From NCBI RefSeq assembly GCF_040112705.1, contig NZ_CP157804.1:498501-562500 (forward strand): DNA of 64,000 bases. The letters are read 5' to 3'. The notes under the pieces are model-generated. The model had not been told where the DNA came from and searched no databases. It worked only from the letters and a program-made list of their open reading frames with translations. Of this stretch, positions 32,363-42,610 are shown piece after piece. The stretch comes from Flagellimonas sp. MMG031 (GTDB lineage Bacteria > Bacteroidota > Bacteroidia > Flavobacteriales > Flavobacteriaceae). The translations under genes were made by a program, and so were the position numbers. Every line of letters begins with the position of its first letter. Position 1 is the stretch's first letter.

Positions 32363-32417
32363 GATGATTAATTTTTGTTTCTTGTAGACTTCAAAAATAC
32401 AATTTATAATCTCAACG

Positions 32418-33020
32418 ATGGCCTTAGTAGACCCCCTTTCCCCCGACCACGATCCCGAAACCAGACAACTGGCCGAGTTCTTTAACGAAACCCTTGGTTT
32501 TTGCCCCAATTCGGTGCTGACCATGCAGCACAGGCCTTCCATTTCCAAGGCTTTTATCAATTTGAACAAAGCGGTAATGGCCAATGAAGGCCGTGTGACC
32601 TCCGCCTTAAAACGAATGATCGCTTGGGTAAGCAGCAACGCCACGGGTTGCCGGTATTGCCAGGCACATGCCATTAGGGCCGCAGAACGCTATGGCGCCG
32701 AACAGGAACAGCTGGAAAACATTTGGGAATACAGAACCCATAACGCGTTTTCGGAAGCGGAGAGGGCAGCTTTGGATTTTGCGCTTGCGGCTTCCCAAGT
32801 GCCCAATACGGTGAATGCTGATATTAAAAAACGACTGCACCAACATTGGAACGATGGCGAAATTGTGGAAATGATGGGGGTCATATCCCTTTTTGGGTAC
32901 CTCAACCGCTGGAACGATTCTATGGGAACCAACATTGAAGATGGGGCCGTAGAAAGTGCCGAAAAATATTTGGGCGAAGTAGGTTGGGAAAGGGGCAAGC
33001 ACGATGGGTCCAAATACTAA
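32418..33020 (+). CDS. AhpD-like peroxidase-related (CMD family) protein
   Basis: A 200-aa protein with the CMD/AhpD core and the redox motif GCRYCQAHAIRAAERYG (CxxC with His three residues on, near residue 77). Such proteins reduce peroxides or recycle peroxiredoxins. The N-terminal PETRQLAEFFNETLGFCPNS is typical of the peroxidase-related subfamily. In contrast to the CMD protein of the mobile element (19447) it keeps the cysteines and has no signal peptide. It is divergent from osmC with 55 bp between starts. Confidence 0.88.
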   Translation: MALVDPLSPDHDPETRQLAEFFNETLGFCPNSVLTMQHRPSISKAFINLNKAVMANEGRVTSALKRMIAWVSSNATGCRYCQAHAIRAAERYGAEQEQLENIWEYRTHNAFSEAERAALDFALAASQVPNTVNADIKKRLHQHWNDGEIVEMMGVISLFGYLNRWNDSMGTNIEDGAVESAEKYLGEVGWERGKHDGSKY

Positions 33021-33027
33021 GGAAACC

Positions 33028-33603
33028 TTATATCTTCAGAACGCTTAACGTCCTTGCTCTTAACTCTGGAACCACCGTTCGGTCAAACCATGGGTTTTTG
33101 CTCAACCAAAACCGGTTTCTGGGCGATGGGTGGGGCAGCACAAAATAGTTGGGTAAATAGCTTTTGTAGTTTCTTACTGTTTCGGTCAGATTCCTTTCAC
33201 GGGCTTTTTCCAAATAATAGGCTTGGGCATATTGGCCAATCAAAATAGTCAGTTTTAACTGCGGCATTTGATTTATCAACGATCGATGCCATAAAGGCGC
33301 GCATTCAGGACGTGGCGGCAAATCCCCCGATTTTCCTTTACCGGGATAACAAAACCCCATAGGAATCAAAGCAAATAAGCGTTCATCATAAAACTGTTCA
33401 TCTGTTACGCCAAGCCAATTTCTGAGTTGTTTCCCGCTGGGGTCATCCCAAGGAACTCCTGTTTGGTGCACTTTGGTTCCGGGCGCCTGTCCAATAATGG
33501 CTATTTTGGATGCTGGATGGGCGGCAACAATGGGTCTGGGCCCTAATGGCAAATGTTTTTTGCAATGGGAACAGTTCCGTACGTTGGCCAGTAGCTCGTC
33601 CAT
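33028..33603 (-). CDS. Uracil-DNA glycosylase superfamily protein
   Basis: A 191-aa protein from ATG at 33603 (MDELLANVRNCSHCKKHLP); a GTG at 33642 directly after the rsmI stop is an alternative start. Motif 1 is IIGQAPGTKVHQTGVPWDD (near residue 38) and motif 2 is VLPHPSPRNRFW near the C-terminus, both as in UDG-fold enzymes that remove uracil from DNA. The single NCSHCKKHLP pair of cysteines is fewer than the Fe-S cluster ligands of family 4, so family and activity are uncertain. Confidence 0.8.
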   Translation of the reverse strand: MDELLANVRNCSHCKKHLPLGPRPIVAAHPASKIAIIGQAPGTKVHQTGVPWDDPSGKQLRNWLGVTDEQFYDERLFALIPMGFCYPGKGKSGDLPPRPECAPLWHRSLINQMPQLKLTILIGQYAQAYYLEKARERNLTETVRNYKSYLPNYFVLPHPSPRNRFWLSKNPWFDRTVVPELRARTLSVLKI

Positions 33604-33642
33604 CCTGTTTATTGGGTCGAAAAAATCGATTGTCCCTAACAC

Positions 33643-34314
33643 TTACTTTTTTCCACCAACCACAATCACAAATTCCCCTTTAGGTGCCTTGGTGGTAAAA
33701 TAGGCAATTAACTCTGCAACGGTTCCTCGAACGGTTTCCTCATATAACTTCGTCAACTCCCGAGATACGGAAACAGGTCTGTCTTCCCCAAAGTATTCGG
33801 CAAATTGGGTCAGGGTTTTTAGCAGTTTGTGGGGCGACTCGTAGAAAACCATGGTGCGGGTTTCTTCGGCAAGTTCCAATAGTCGGGTCTGGCGTCCCTT
33901 TTTTATGGGCAAAAAGCCTTCAAACACAAATCGGTCGTTGGGCAATCCGCTATTTACCAACGCTGGAACAAAGGCCGTAGCACCGGGCAAGCATTCTACC
34001 TCAATATCGTTTTCAACACAAGCGCGGGTCAATAAAAAGCCAGGGTCTGAAATGGCAGGGGTACCGGCATCAGAAATCAGGGCGAAAATGACACCCTCTT
34101 TCATTTTTTGCACCAATCCATCCACCTGTTTATGCTCGTTGTGCATATGATGGCTCTGCAAAGGAGTATCAATGTCAAAGTGTTTGAGCAATTTACCGCT
34201 GGTGCGGGTGTCTTCCGCCAAAACTACATCTACTTCTTTGAGCACCTTGATGGCACGAAGTGTCATGTCCTCCAAATTTCCAATCGGTGTTGGCACCAGA
34301 TATAGCTTTCCCAT
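33643..34314 (-). CDS. rsmI: 16S rRNA (cytidine(1402)-2'-O)-methyltransferase
   Basis: A 223-aa SAM-dependent methyltransferase that methylates the ribose of C1402 in the 16S rRNA decoding centre. The N-terminus MGKLYLVPTPIGNLEDMTLR and the SAM-binding loop LISDAGTPAISDPGFLL (near residue 80) are diagnostic, and the fold matches tetrapyrrole methylases. It lies upstream of the UDG gene, with which it is contiguous (GTG of UDG at the rsmI stop). Confidence 0.95.
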   Translation of the reverse strand: MGKLYLVPTPIGNLEDMTLRAIKVLKEVDVVLAEDTRTSGKLLKHFDIDTPLQSHHMHNEHKQVDGLVQKMKEGVIFALISDAGTPAISDPGFLLTRACVENDIEVECLPGATAFVPALVNSGLPNDRFVFEGFLPIKKGRQTRLLELAEETRTMVFYESPHKLLKTLTQFAEYFGEDRPVSVSRELTKLYEETVRGTVAELIAYFTTKAPKGEFVIVVGGKK

Positions 34315-34362
34315 GGACCAAAGTTACGGTCTTACCTCTAAATTAAAATGGTAAAATGGAAT

Positions 34363-35058
34363 TTATGCGAACCTTTTATCAATGAGTGACATGAAGCGGG
34401 CCTCATACTCTTCTTTCCCCTCCCAATTATTGTACTCCGGCTTCACCATATTGTTGATGAAGGCAATGGAGCGTTCTTGGGTATCAATGGTGTTGAGTTG
34501 GGAAAGCACCCGCGTATAATCTTCCATATTGTTGTTGAACAAGTGCTTTACAAAGGCCAGTTTATCGTTAAGGCCGACCTGAAATTCCTTGGCAAGCCTA
34601 TCGTTCAACGATTTGGGCTGAATGGACTGTGCGCTGGAAGTGTTGCCTACCTGTTTGGGAGTTACCTCTTCCATGTCGTTTTTCATTAAGTTGGGCTTTG
34701 CCACAAATTCAGTAAAAACCTTTTCCAGATTTTCATCGGACGGCATTTCGGACACAATATCCCTGATCGTGTCCATCGAAGGAGTCGTAATGATATCCTC
34801 TTGGTGCGGATTACTTTCCGGAACGGATTTGTTGCCGCTCAACACAGCATTGGCCATTTTCTCGAACCGTGAGGCAATCACATTTTGGGAGACATCCACC
34901 TCCACATCGTTCAATTTCTCATCAATAAATTTGAGAACGGCCAATTTCTCATATATTTTTCTGGATTTATCATATAGTGCCGCAAGATCGGTATCCTCCC
35001 GAGCGGTAATGATGTCGGTGGACAATTTGATCAGCTCTTCCCTCAATTTCCGTATCAT
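34363..35058 (-). CDS. Conserved hypothetical protein
   Basis: A 231-aa soluble protein I do not recognise by function. It is charged, with an N-terminal helical region (IRKLREELIKLSTDIITA), a low-complexity middle linker rich in Ser, Pro and Glu, and a conserved-looking C-terminal third (GLNDKLAFVKHLFNN...NMEDYTRVLSQLNTID). No signal peptide or membrane segment. It lies between rsmI and tdk, divergent from the latter. Confidence 0.8.
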   Translation of the reverse strand: MIRKLREELIKLSTDIITAREDTDLAALYDKSRKIYEKLAVLKFIDEKLNDVEVDVSQNVIASRFEKMANAVLSGNKSVPESNPHQEDIITTPSMDTIRDIVSEMPSDENLEKVFTEFVAKPNLMKNDMEEVTPKQVGNTSSAQSIQPKSLNDRLAKEFQVGLNDKLAFVKHLFNNNMEDYTRVLSQLNTIDTQERSIAFINNMVKPEYNNWEGKEEYEARFMSLIDKRFA

Positions 35059-35128
35059 AGCTTTTCCTCTTTCGTATAAAAATATAACGATTTTGCGAAT
35101 ACCCTATCAACAAAAGGTTAAAATCTTA

Positions 35129-35162
35129 TTGAAAACAGGGGTGCAATTTTTTAGTAGCTTTG
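35129..35162 (+). promoter_or_regulatory. Promoter of tdk-alr
   Basis: TTG at 35129-35131 and TAGCTTTG at 35155-35162 are 23 bp apart, the upper limit of the Bacteroidetes pattern. The -7 box lies 51 bp before the tdk start. Confidence 0.5.
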
Positions 35163-35213
35163 TGCTGGTTCCCATATAACGGGAAAACAAACAATTTCTT
35201 TCAAAAATACGGT

Positions 35214-35858
35214 ATGTTTCTCGAAAACACAGTCAACCCTAAGGAACAGTTTGGATGGATTGAGGTGATTTGCGGCTCCATGTTTTCCGGAAAGACCGAA
35301 GAGCTTATCCGTAGACTAAGGCGGGCCCAATTTGCCAAACAAAAGGTGGAGATTTTTAAACCCATTGTGGATACGCGCTATCATGAAGAAATGGTGGTCT
35401 CCCACGATGCGAACGAAATCCGGTCCACTCCTGTTCCCGCTGCGGCAAATATTCGCCTGTTGGCGGATGACTGCGACGTAATCGGCATTGACGAAGCACA
35501 ATTTTTTGACGATGAAATCGTAACCGTGTGCAACGATTTGGCCAACCGTGGGATCCGGGTGGTGGTCGCCGGGCTGGATATGGATTTTAAGGGCAATCCT
35601 TTTGGACCCATGCCCGCGTTGATGGCAACGGCAGAATATGTGACCAAAGTGCACGCCGTTTGCACGCGAACTGGGAATTTGGCCAATTACAGTTTTAGAA
35701 AATCTCTTAACGACAATCTGGTACTCTTGGGCGAAACTGAAGAATATGAACCGTTGAGTCGTGGGGCTTTTTACAAGGCCATGCTCCGGGAAAAAATCAA
35801 GGATATGGATGTGAAGTCCGAAGAGGTGAATTCCAAAAAAGAAAAATCCAATGAGTAA
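35214..35858 (+). CDS. tdk: Thymidine kinase
   Basis: A 214-aa type II thymidine kinase that phosphorylates thymidine for salvage. The P-loop is GSMFSGKT (residues 21-28) and Walker B is IGIDEAQFF (near 88). In the lasso domain the usual CxxC zinc pair reads [13 protein letters not shown], with Thr in place of the second Cys, and the C-terminal pair reads PLSRGAFY, so the structural zinc may be absent. ATG at 35214 is chosen; the frame opens 18 codons earlier. The tail is lysine-rich. It overlaps alr by 8 bp. Confidence 0.93.
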   Translation: MFLENTVNPKEQFGWIEVICGSMFSGKTEELIRRLRRAQFAKQKVEIFKPIVDTRYHEEMVVSHDANEIRSTPVPAAANIRLLADDCDVIGIDEAQFFDDEIVTVCNDLANRGIRVVVAGLDMDFKGNPFGPMPALMATAEYVTKVHAVCTRTGNLANYSFRKSLNDNLVLLGETEEYEPLSRGAFYKAMLREKIKDMDVKSEEVNSKKEKSNE

Positions 35859-36957
35859 GGTCGGGGAAACTACCTTGGTCTTGGACCTATCGGCCTTGGA
35901 GCACAATTACAATTACCTTCGTTCCAAAATTGAGCCCAGCACCAAATTTTTAGGAGTAGTAAAGGCCTTTGCCTATGGGAGCGATATGGTGATCATTGCG
36001 CAAAAATTGGAACAATTGGGCGCCGATTACCTTGCCGTAGCCTACGCAAGTGAAGGAGTTCTGTTACGACAGGCCGGCATAAAACTACCGATATTGGTCC
36101 TGCATCCCTTGGCATCAAATTTTGATGATTTGATTGCCTATTGCTTGGAACCGAGTCTTTATTCGAAAAACATCCTAAAACAATTTCTGAAAGCTGCCGA
36201 GATACAAGAACAAAAGCAGTATCCCGTTCACATTAAGTTCAACACAGGGCTTAACCGTCTGGGTTTTGCCCAAACCGATGTTGATTTTATTGAGGAAGCC
36301 ATCACAAAAAGTACATCCGTTGAAATCGTTTCCACCTTTTCGCATTTAGCGGCCTCTGAGGATGGTAACGAAAGGGAGTTCAGTTTAGCGCAGATTCATT
36401 CCTTTTCCACATCGAGCAAGGCATTGGCCGAAAAATTGGGTTACACGCCCATGCGGCATATGTTGAACACTTCCGGAATCATCAATTATCCTGAGGCCCA
36501 GTTCGAGATGGTCCGCAGCGGCATCGGATTGTACGGCTACGGTAATCAAGCCGAAGTGGATGCAGCCCTCAAGCCCGTAGCCACGCTCAAAACAGTTATT
36601 TCGCAAATCCATGAAATAGAGCCCAACCATTCCGTAGGCTACAACCGCGCTTTTAAAGCCGACCAAAAAACAAGGAGTGCCACTTTGCCCTTGGGCCATG
36701 CCGATGGTATTGGTCGACAGTACGGTAAAGGAAAAGGTTCGGTGACCATCAACGGGAAAAGAGCACCGATTTTGGGGAATGTGTGCATGGACATGATCAT
36801 GGTAGACGTTACTGGAATTGATTGCAAAGAAGGGGACGAGGTCATCGTGTTCGGTCCGGAAAAATCCGCAGAAGCGTTTGCAGCAGGAGCCAATACCATC
36901 TCCTACGAAATCCTAACCGCGATATCCCAGCGTGTAAAAAGAGTGGTGAAAAATTGA
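35851..36957 (+). CDS. alr: Alanine racemase
   Basis: A 368-aa PLP fold-III racemase that makes D-alanine for peptidoglycan. The PLP lysine is Lys38 in [10 protein letters not shown], and the catalytic tyrosine is in [10 protein letters not shown] near residue 266. The motifs NTSGI and [11 protein letters not shown] are present. It starts within the end of tdk, so the two are translationally coupled. It is a free-standing alr, not the murF fusion seen in some Bacteroidetes. Confidence 0.95.
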   Translation: MSKVGETTLVLDLSALEHNYNYLRSKIEPSTKFLGVVKAFAYGSDMVIIAQKLEQLGADYLAVAYASEGVLLRQAGIKLPILVLHPLASNFDDLIAYCLEPSLYSKNILKQFLKAAEIQEQKQYPVHIKFNTGLNRLGFAQTDVDFIEEAITKSTSVEIVSTFSHLAASEDGNEREFSLAQIHSFSTSSKALAEKLGYTPMRHMLNTSGIINYPEAQFEMVRSGIGLYGYGNQAEVDAALKPVATLKTVISQIHEIEPNHSVGYNRAFKADQKTRSATLPLGHADGIGRQYGKGKGSVTINGKRAPILGNVCMDMIMVDVTGIDCKEGDEVIVFGPEKSAEAFAAGANTISYEILTAISQRVKRVVKN

Positions 36958-37036
36958 CTTTTTTTCGGCACCATCGTCCCTGCAGACCACTTTTTTGTTT
37001 ACTTTGTTGGTCAATAACCAATACTCAACTATAAAA

Positions 37037-37444
37037 ATGGGATTTTTAAAAGAATTTAAAGAATTTGCCATGAAAGGAAACCTGGTGGATATTGCCGTAG
37101 GTTTCGTCATGGGTGCCGCTTTCAAGGAAGTGGTGTCTTCCTTCACTGGAGGTATTGTATCTCCACTGATCGGATTATTGTTCAACGCAGATTTCAACGA
37201 TCTGAAATACGTCATCACCGAGGGAACTCCTAATGATGCAGGAGAAATTGTTGGGGAAATTGCCGTGCTCTACGGAGCATTCCTTACCAATGTCATCGAC
37301 TTTATCATCGTGGCCTTTGTGATGTTCCTTATTGTGAAAGGCGTTAACAAGATGAAGAAAAAAGAGGAGCCTGCTCCAGAAGCACCAAAGGGTCCAACCC
37401 AAGAGGAGTTGCTGGCAGAGATCAGGGATTTACTTAAAAAGTAA
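37037..37444 (+). CDS. mscL: Large-conductance mechanosensitive channel
   Basis: A 135-aa homopentameric channel that opens under membrane tension to relieve osmotic shock. TM1 carries the signature GNLVDIAVGFVMGAAF (residues 14-29), TM2 is VIDFIIVAFVMFLIV (near 85), and the C-terminal helix is charged (PTQEELLAEIRDLL). ATG at 37037 is the family start; a TTG 14 codons earlier is unlikely. Confidence 0.96.
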   Translation: MGFLKEFKEFAMKGNLVDIAVGFVMGAAFKEVVSSFTGGIVSPLIGLLFNADFNDLKYVITEGTPNDAGEIVGEIAVLYGAFLTNVIDFIIVAFVMFLIVKGVNKMKKKEEPAPEAPKGPTQEELLAEIRDLLKK

Positions 37445-37474
37445 TTCAAGATTCATATTCAATGATGATGCAAT

Positions 37475-37498
37475 GTCACTTCGAGCGAAGTCGAGAAG
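37475..37498. repeat. Intergenic repeat, CTTCGAGCGAAGTCGAGAAG family
   Basis: GTCACTTCGAGCGAAGTCGA then GAAG; the core ACTTCGAGCGAAGT folds on itself. It lies 30 bp after mscL. The rest of the 37445-37733 gap holds the asd promoter and no gene. Confidence 0.6.
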
Positions 37499-37684
37499 TA
37501 TTTGGGACAAAAAAACCAATCATTGGATGTTTTGCATCTGAAAGCATAAAAATCGTTGGTGCACTTTAGGCACCGCCGCTACATCACAGTAACCTTTAAA
37601 ACCATCAATGTGTTTCGCTAACATGTTGATGGTTGTTTTATTTATAACAATTTGTTATTTTTTAATGATTGATGCGAAAAATAC

Positions 37685-37714
37685 TTGTTTAACCCATTGA
37701 CTGAAGTACCTTTG
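37685..37714 (+). promoter_or_regulatory. Promoter of asd
   Basis: TTG at 37685-37687 and TACCTTTG at 37707-37714 are 19 bp apart, a full match to the Bacteroidetes consensus, and the box is 19 bp before the asd ATG. Confidence 0.65.
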
Positions 37715-37733
37715 CGGCAAGAAATTTTTTCAA

Positions 37734-38747
37734 ATGAAAGTAGCAGTTGTTGGTGCCACCGGAATGGTAGGCGAAGTCATGTTGAAAGTGTTGGAAGAAC
37801 GCAACTTCCCTATTTCAGAATTGTTGTTGGTTGCCTCGGAGCGTTCCGTGGGCAAAAAACTTACTTATAAAAATAAAGAATACAGCATCATCGGGTTGGC
37901 AGACACTGTAGCTGCCCGTCCGGATATTGCTATTTTCTCGGCAGGGGGAGACACTTCTCTCGAATGGGCGCCCAAATTTGCCAAAGTTGGAACTACGGTT
38001 ATCGATAATTCTTCGGCTTGGCGTATGGACCCCACCAAAAAATTGGTGGTACCCGAAATCAATGCCAATACACTCACTGTTAATGACAAAATCATCGCCA
38101 ATCCCAACTGTTCCACTATTCAGATGGTATTGGCCTTAGACCCATTGCACAAAAAATATCAAATGAAGCGTGTGGTGGTCTCCACCTATCAATCCGTTTC
38201 GGGAACAGGAGTCAAAGCTGTGCAACAAATGGAAAACGAAGCTGCTGGCATCGAGGGTGAAATGGCCTATCCACACCCCATCAACAGAAATGCCCTGCCG
38301 CATTGCGATGTGTTCTTGGAAAACGGCTACACCAAGGAAGAGATGAAATTGGCTCGTGAGCCGCAAAAAATTTTGGATGACCGCACTTTTTCGGTTACCG
38401 CTACGGCAGTGCGCATCCCAACTGCTGGTGGACATTCCGAATCCGTAAACGTGGAGTTCCACAACGACTTTGACTTGGCCGAAGTCCGCCAGTTACTCAG
38501 CGAAACACCGGGTATTGTGGTACAGGACAACCCAGCAACCAACACCTATCCCATGCCCGCTTTTGCCAACGGAAGGGACGAGGTCTTTGTGGGCCGCATC
38601 CGACGGGACGAGACCCAACCCAACACATTGAACATGTGGATTGTAGCGGACAACTTACGCAAAGGAGCCGCAACTAATGCCGTACAGATTGCCGAGTATT
38701 TGGTAGAGCATCGTTTGGTTTCCAATACTTCTGAAGCTATTTCATAA
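37734..38747 (+). CDS. asd: Aspartate-semialdehyde dehydrogenase
   Basis: A 337-aa NADPH-dependent enzyme converting aspartyl phosphate to aspartate semialdehyde, on the route to lysine, diaminopimelate, methionine and threonine. The cofactor loop is [12 protein letters not shown] (residues 5-16), the catalytic Cys126 is in NPNCSTIQ, and the substrate-binding region [12 protein letters not shown] (near 224) carries the catalytic His. It is monocistronic with its own promoter. Confidence 0.96.
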   Translation: MKVAVVGATGMVGEVMLKVLEERNFPISELLLVASERSVGKKLTYKNKEYSIIGLADTVAARPDIAIFSAGGDTSLEWAPKFAKVGTTVIDNSSAWRMDPTKKLVVPEINANTLTVNDKIIANPNCSTIQMVLALDPLHKKYQMKRVVVSTYQSVSGTGVKAVQQMENEAAGIEGEMAYPHPINRNALPHCDVFLENGYTKEEMKLAREPQKILDDRTFSVTATAVRIPTAGGHSESVNVEFHNDFDLAEVRQLLSETPGIVVQDNPATNTYPMPAFANGRDEVFVGRIRRDETQPNTLNMWIVADNLRKGAATNAVQIAEYLVEHRLVSNTSEAIS

Positions 38748-38824
38748 AATTCGTTAAAGCATCATTTACAGCCAGTAGATTTCTGTGTTTTGTGGTATTT
38801 TTAACGGAATCAATCCTTGAAAAC

Positions 38825-40981
38825 ATGAAAAACATAAGTCTGTTGGCTGCTTTGGTTTTGTTTGCAGCCTGCCAGGAACAACCTAAAAAAAGAGAACCCA
38901 TCACTGTGAACTATCCTACCACCAAAAAAGTTGACACCGTTGATAATTATTTTGGAACAGAGGTTCCCGACCCATACCGCTGGTTGGAAGACGACCGTAG
39001 CGAGGAGACCGAAGCTTGGGTAAAAGAGCAAAATTCCGTCACCTTCGGGTATTTGGAAAAAATCCCTTTCCGCGAAGACCTTAAAAACCGGTTGGAAAAA
39101 CTCTGGAACTACGAAAAAGTAGGGTCCCCTTTCAAAGAGGGCAACTACACCTACTATTACAAAAACAACGGCTTACAAAACCAATATGTGGTTTACCGTA
39201 AAAAGGATGGCGGCGAAGAAGAAGTCTTTTTGGACCCCAACACCTTTTCCGAGGACGGCACCACATCGCTGATGGGACTTAGTTTTACCAAGGACGGCTC
39301 CAAAGCGGCTTACCTCATCTCCGAAGGAGGAAGCGATTGGCGCAAGGGAATTGTCATCGATGCCGAATCCAAGGAAATTGTCGAGGACACCTTGGTGGAC
39401 ATCAAGTTCAGTGGTATTTCGTGGAAAGGAAACGACGGTTTCTTTTATTCCAGCTACGATAAGCCCGAAGGAAGCGAGCTTTCCGCAAAAACCGACCAAC
39501 ATAAATTGTATTATCACAAATTGGGAACGCCCCAGTCTGAGGATAAAATCATTTTTGGTGGCACACCAGAACAAAAGCACCGTTACGTAGGCGGTTCCGT
39601 TTCCGAAGACCAGAAGTATTTGTTCATTTCCGCTTCGGTGTCCACATCGGGCAACAAATTGTTTATGATGGACCTCTCACAAGAGAATCCTGAATTGGTC
39701 ACCATTCTGGACGACACCGATTCCGATACCTATGTTATCGACAACGAAGGTTCTACCCTTTACATGGTCACCAACCGTGAAGCGCCCAATAAAAAAGTAG
39801 TAGTAGTGGATGCGGCCAACCCTACTCCTGATAATTGGAAAGACCTGATTCCCGAAACCGAAAATGTGCTTACCGCAGGTACAGGTGGCGGCTATTTCTT
39901 TACCGAATATATGGTGGATGCCATTTCCAAAGTACTTCAATATGATTACGAGGGTAACTTGGTCCGCGAGGTGGAATTACCCGGCGTAGGAAGTGCAGGA
40001 GGCTTTGGCGGCAAGAAAGAGGACAAGGAATTTTACTTCTCCTTCACCAATTACAACACACCGGGTTCTTTGTACAAATACAACGTAGAAACCGGGGAAT
40101 ATGAGCAATACTGGAAGCCTCAAATTGACTTTAACCCCGATGATTATGAGTCCAAACAAGTATTCTACGACTCCAAGGATGGCACCAAAGTGCCCATGAT
40201 CATCACCTACAAAAAAGGAACCGAACTGAACGGCAAAAACCCGACCATTCTGTACGGCTATGGCGGTTTCAATATTAGTTTGACACCCTCTTTCAGCATC
40301 GTGAACGCCGTTTGGATGGAGCAGGGCGGTATCTACGCCGTTCCCAACCTTAGAGGCGGTGGTGAATACGGAAAAAAATGGCACATTGCCGGAACCAAGC
40401 TTCAAAAACAGAATGTATTTGATGACTTTATCGCTGCGGCAGAATACTTGATCGAGAACAACTACACTTCCAAAGAGTATCTTGCCATCCGTGGTGGGTC
40501 CAACGGAGGTTTGCTAGTCGGCGCCACCATGACCCAGCGCCCCGATTTGATGCAGGTGGCATTACCCGCCGTGGGTGTTATGGACATGCTCCGATACCAC
40601 ACCTTTACCGCAGGTGCAGGATGGGCCTACGATTACGGAACTTCCGAGGACAGCGAGGAAATGTTCAACTACATCAAAGGATATTCCCCTGTACACAATG
40701 TGAAGGAAGGTACGGCGTACCCCGCCACTTTGGTCACCACTGGAGATCACGACGACCGTGTGGTTCCAGCACACAGCTTCAAGTTCGCTGCAGAACTACA
40801 GGAAAAACAGGCCGGGGACCAGCCTACACTTATCCGAATCGAGACCAACGCTGGTCATGGAGCGGGAACCCCCGTGAGCAAAACCATAGAGCAATATGCC
40901 GATATTTTCGGGTTTACCTTTTTCAATATGGGGTACGATGAGCTTCCCAACCAAGCCGTGCTCAAAGAGTTTAAGGATTGA
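38825..40981 (+). CDS. Prolyl oligopeptidase-family lipoprotein
   Basis: A 718-aa S9A peptidase. ATG at 38825 gives a signal peptide with lipobox [10 protein letters not shown], so it is an envelope lipoprotein. The seven-bladed propeller runs to about residue 440 (start motif [19 protein letters not shown]). The catalytic triad is Ser559 in RGGSNGGLL, Asp644 in GDHDDRVVP and His678 in NAGHGAG. It cleaves short proline-containing peptides and may serve peptide uptake. The frame opens 11 codons earlier at a non-ATG codon. Confidence 0.95.
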   Translation: MKNISLLAALVLFAACQEQPKKREPITVNYPTTKKVDTVDNYFGTEVPDPYRWLEDDRSEETEAWVKEQNSVTFGYLEKIPFREDLKNRLEKLWNYEKVGSPFKEGNYTYYYKNNGLQNQYVVYRKKDGGEEEVFLDPNTFSEDGTTSLMGLSFTKDGSKAAYLISEGGSDWRKGIVIDAESKEIVEDTLVDIKFSGISWKGNDGFFYSSYDKPEGSELSAKTDQHKLYYHKLGTPQSEDKIIFGGTPEQKHRYVGGSVSEDQKYLFISASVSTSGNKLFMMDLSQENPELVTILDDTDSDTYVIDNEGSTLYMVTNREAPNKKVVVVDAANPTPDNWKDLIPETENVLTAGTGGGYFFTEYMVDAISKVLQYDYEGNLVREVELPGVGSAGGFGGKKEDKEFYFSFTNYNTPGSLYKYNVETGEYEQYWKPQIDFNPDDYESKQVFYDSKDGTKVPMIITYKKGTELNGKNPTILYGYGGFNISLTPSFSIVNAVWMEQGGIYAVPNLRGGGEYGKKWHIAGTKLQKQNVFDDFIAAAEYLIENNYTSKEYLAIRGGSNGGLLVGATMTQRPDLMQVALPAVGVMDMLRYHTFTAGAGWAYDYGTSEDSEEMFNYIKGYSPVHNVKEGTAYPATLVTTGDHDDRVVPAHSFKFAAELQEKQAGDQPTLIRIETNAGHGAGTPVSKTIEQYADIFGFTFFNMGYDELPNQAVLKEFKD

Positions 40982-40995
40982 TTCATCAACATATT

Positions 40996-41065
40996 GTCAG
41001 TTCCTGCGCAGTCGAGAACAAAACACGTGCAAACAAATTTAGGTTTCGACTGCGCTCAACCTGAC
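40996..41065. repeat. Intergenic inverted repeat, GCGCAGTCGA family
   Basis: GTCAGTTCCTGCGCAGTCGA (40996-41015) pairs with an inverted arm TCGACTGCGCTCAACCTGAC (41046-41065) over a loop of about 30 nt. It lies 15 bp after the peptidase stop and just upstream of the ABC gene, and is related to the element at 28555. Confidence 0.65.
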
Positions 41066-41096
41066 ATTTTTTTTGACAGATGAGCCATTTATTTTT

Positions 41097-42092
41097 ATGC
41101 TAAAAGTCCAAGTACATTCTTTCGGGTATCAAGATCAACCCATTTTAAAGGATATCACTTTTGAAGTGGCCCCGGGGGAGCATGTGGCCCTGATGGGCGA
41201 AAGCGGCTCGGGAAAAAGCACCCTGCTCAAAATCATCTACGGTCTCCTTCATGTAGAGGAAGGCTCCATATTTTGGGGAGATACGGAAGCACTTGGCCCC
41301 AATTTCAATTTGGTTCCCGGGGAACCCTATATGAAATACCTGGCGCAGGATTTTGATTTGATGCCCTTCATTTCCGTGGAAGAAAACATAGGTCAGTTCC
41401 TTTCGGTTTTTGAACGCGAAACCCATCAAGAACGCATTGATGAACTCCTCGACCTCATCGAAATGAAGCCCTTTGCAAAAACAAAGGTCAAGTTTTTGAG
41501 TGGGGGACAACAGCAGCGTGTGGCCTTGGCGCGAGTATTGGCACAAGAACCGGAAATCCTCCTTTTGGACGAACCGTTCGGGCATATCGATAATTTTAAG
41601 CGGCTCTCCCTCCGAAGGAATCTCTTTTTATATCTCAAAAAACAGGGCGTTACCGTACTCACCGCAAGCCATGATCCCAACGATGTGCTGCCCTTTGCCG
41701 AACGCACCTTAATTATGGAACAGGGACGAATCATTGCCAACGAGAACACGCAAGACCTCTATATAAATCCGCCCAACTATTACACCGCCTCTTTATTTGG
41801 ACAAGTGAACAAGGTGCCCATGAAGCTCCTCAAGTCCTATTCCGAAATTGATAGGGATGTACTCGTGTACCCAGATGAATTCAAATTTTCCGATTCCTCG
41901 GGCTTACGAGTGGAGGTTATCCATTCCTTTTTTAAAGGGAGTCATTACCTCAACGAAAGTAAAGCTGAAGATGGCACCCTTCTTTTCTTCAATTCTGACA
42001 AAGAACAAAGTCCCGGGTCAACCCTTTTTCTTAATGTATCTTTGAATACCATCAATAAAAGACTACACGTTGGACAAAAAACAGATACATAG
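41097..42092 (+). CDS. ABC transporter ATP-binding protein
   Basis: A 331-aa importer-type ATPase with Walker A GESGSGKST (near residue 34), signature LSGGQQQRVALARVLA (near 137) and Walker B EILLLDEPFGH. The C-terminal ~110 residues form an extra domain of the kind found on polyamine, sulfate or iron ATPases. No permease gene is adjacent, so the partner and substrate are unknown. ATG at 41097 is chosen over a TTG 8 codons earlier. Confidence 0.9.
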   Translation: MLKVQVHSFGYQDQPILKDITFEVAPGEHVALMGESGSGKSTLLKIIYGLLHVEEGSIFWGDTEALGPNFNLVPGEPYMKYLAQDFDLMPFISVEENIGQFLSVFERETHQERIDELLDLIEMKPFAKTKVKFLSGGQQQRVALARVLAQEPEILLLDEPFGHIDNFKRLSLRRNLFLYLKKQGVTVLTASHDPNDVLPFAERTLIMEQGRIIANENTQDLYINPPNYYTASLFGQVNKVPMKLLKSYSEIDRDVLVYPDEFKFSDSSGLRVEVIHSFFKGSHYLNESKAEDGTLLFFNSDKEQSPGSTLFLNVSLNTINKRLHVGQKTDT

Positions 42093-42477
42093 GGAACTTC
42101 AATTTAAGGCCATGCGAAGCAGCGGGGCCGGAGGCCAACATGTGAACAAGGTTTCGTCCAAGGTAGAGATCACATTCAACATTCCCGAGTCGGAAGGGCT
42201 ATCTGACAGGGAAAAAGAACGCTTGCTCCTTAAACTACAATCCCGTTTAACCAACGATGGGGCTTTGATGCTGCAATGCGACGAAGCCCGCAGCCAGCAC
42301 AGGAACAAGGATTTGGTTGTAAAACGTTTTTTTGACGTCCTGAAAAATGCTCTTGTGGTTCCCAAAAAACGTAAACCTACGCGACCCACAAAATCTTCAC
42401 AAGAAAAACGGCTAAAGACCAAAAAGCGAACCGCCGAGAAAAAAGCATCCCGCAAAAATCCTAACTTGGACCGATAG
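42070..42477 (+). CDS. arfB: Alternative ribosome-rescue factor ArfB
   Basis: A 135-aa peptidyl-tRNA hydrolase of the RF-1 family that frees ribosomes stalled at mRNA ends. The catalytic GGQ is in SSGAGGQHVNKVSSKVE (near residue 20), and the basic tail (KRKPTRPTKSSQEKRLKTKK) would occupy the empty mRNA channel. The start is TTG at 42070, inside the end of the ABC gene. Length and single domain distinguish it from RF1 and RF2. Confidence 0.93.
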   Translation: MDKKQIHRELQFKAMRSSGAGGQHVNKVSSKVEITFNIPESEGLSDREKERLLLKLQSRLTNDGALMLQCDEARSQHRNKDLVVKRFFDVLKNALVVPKKRKPTRPTKSSQEKRLKTKKRTAEKKASRKNPNLDR

Positions 42478-42610
42478 TTTTCGCTCAAACACCCTCTACC
42501 AATCGGATACCAAATTAAAAATGTTATTTAAACACAATTCAAAAGCAAGGGATTTAATATACTCGGCTCAATTGCTTAATTTTCAGTCAAATTATAACTA
42601 ATTCAAAAAA

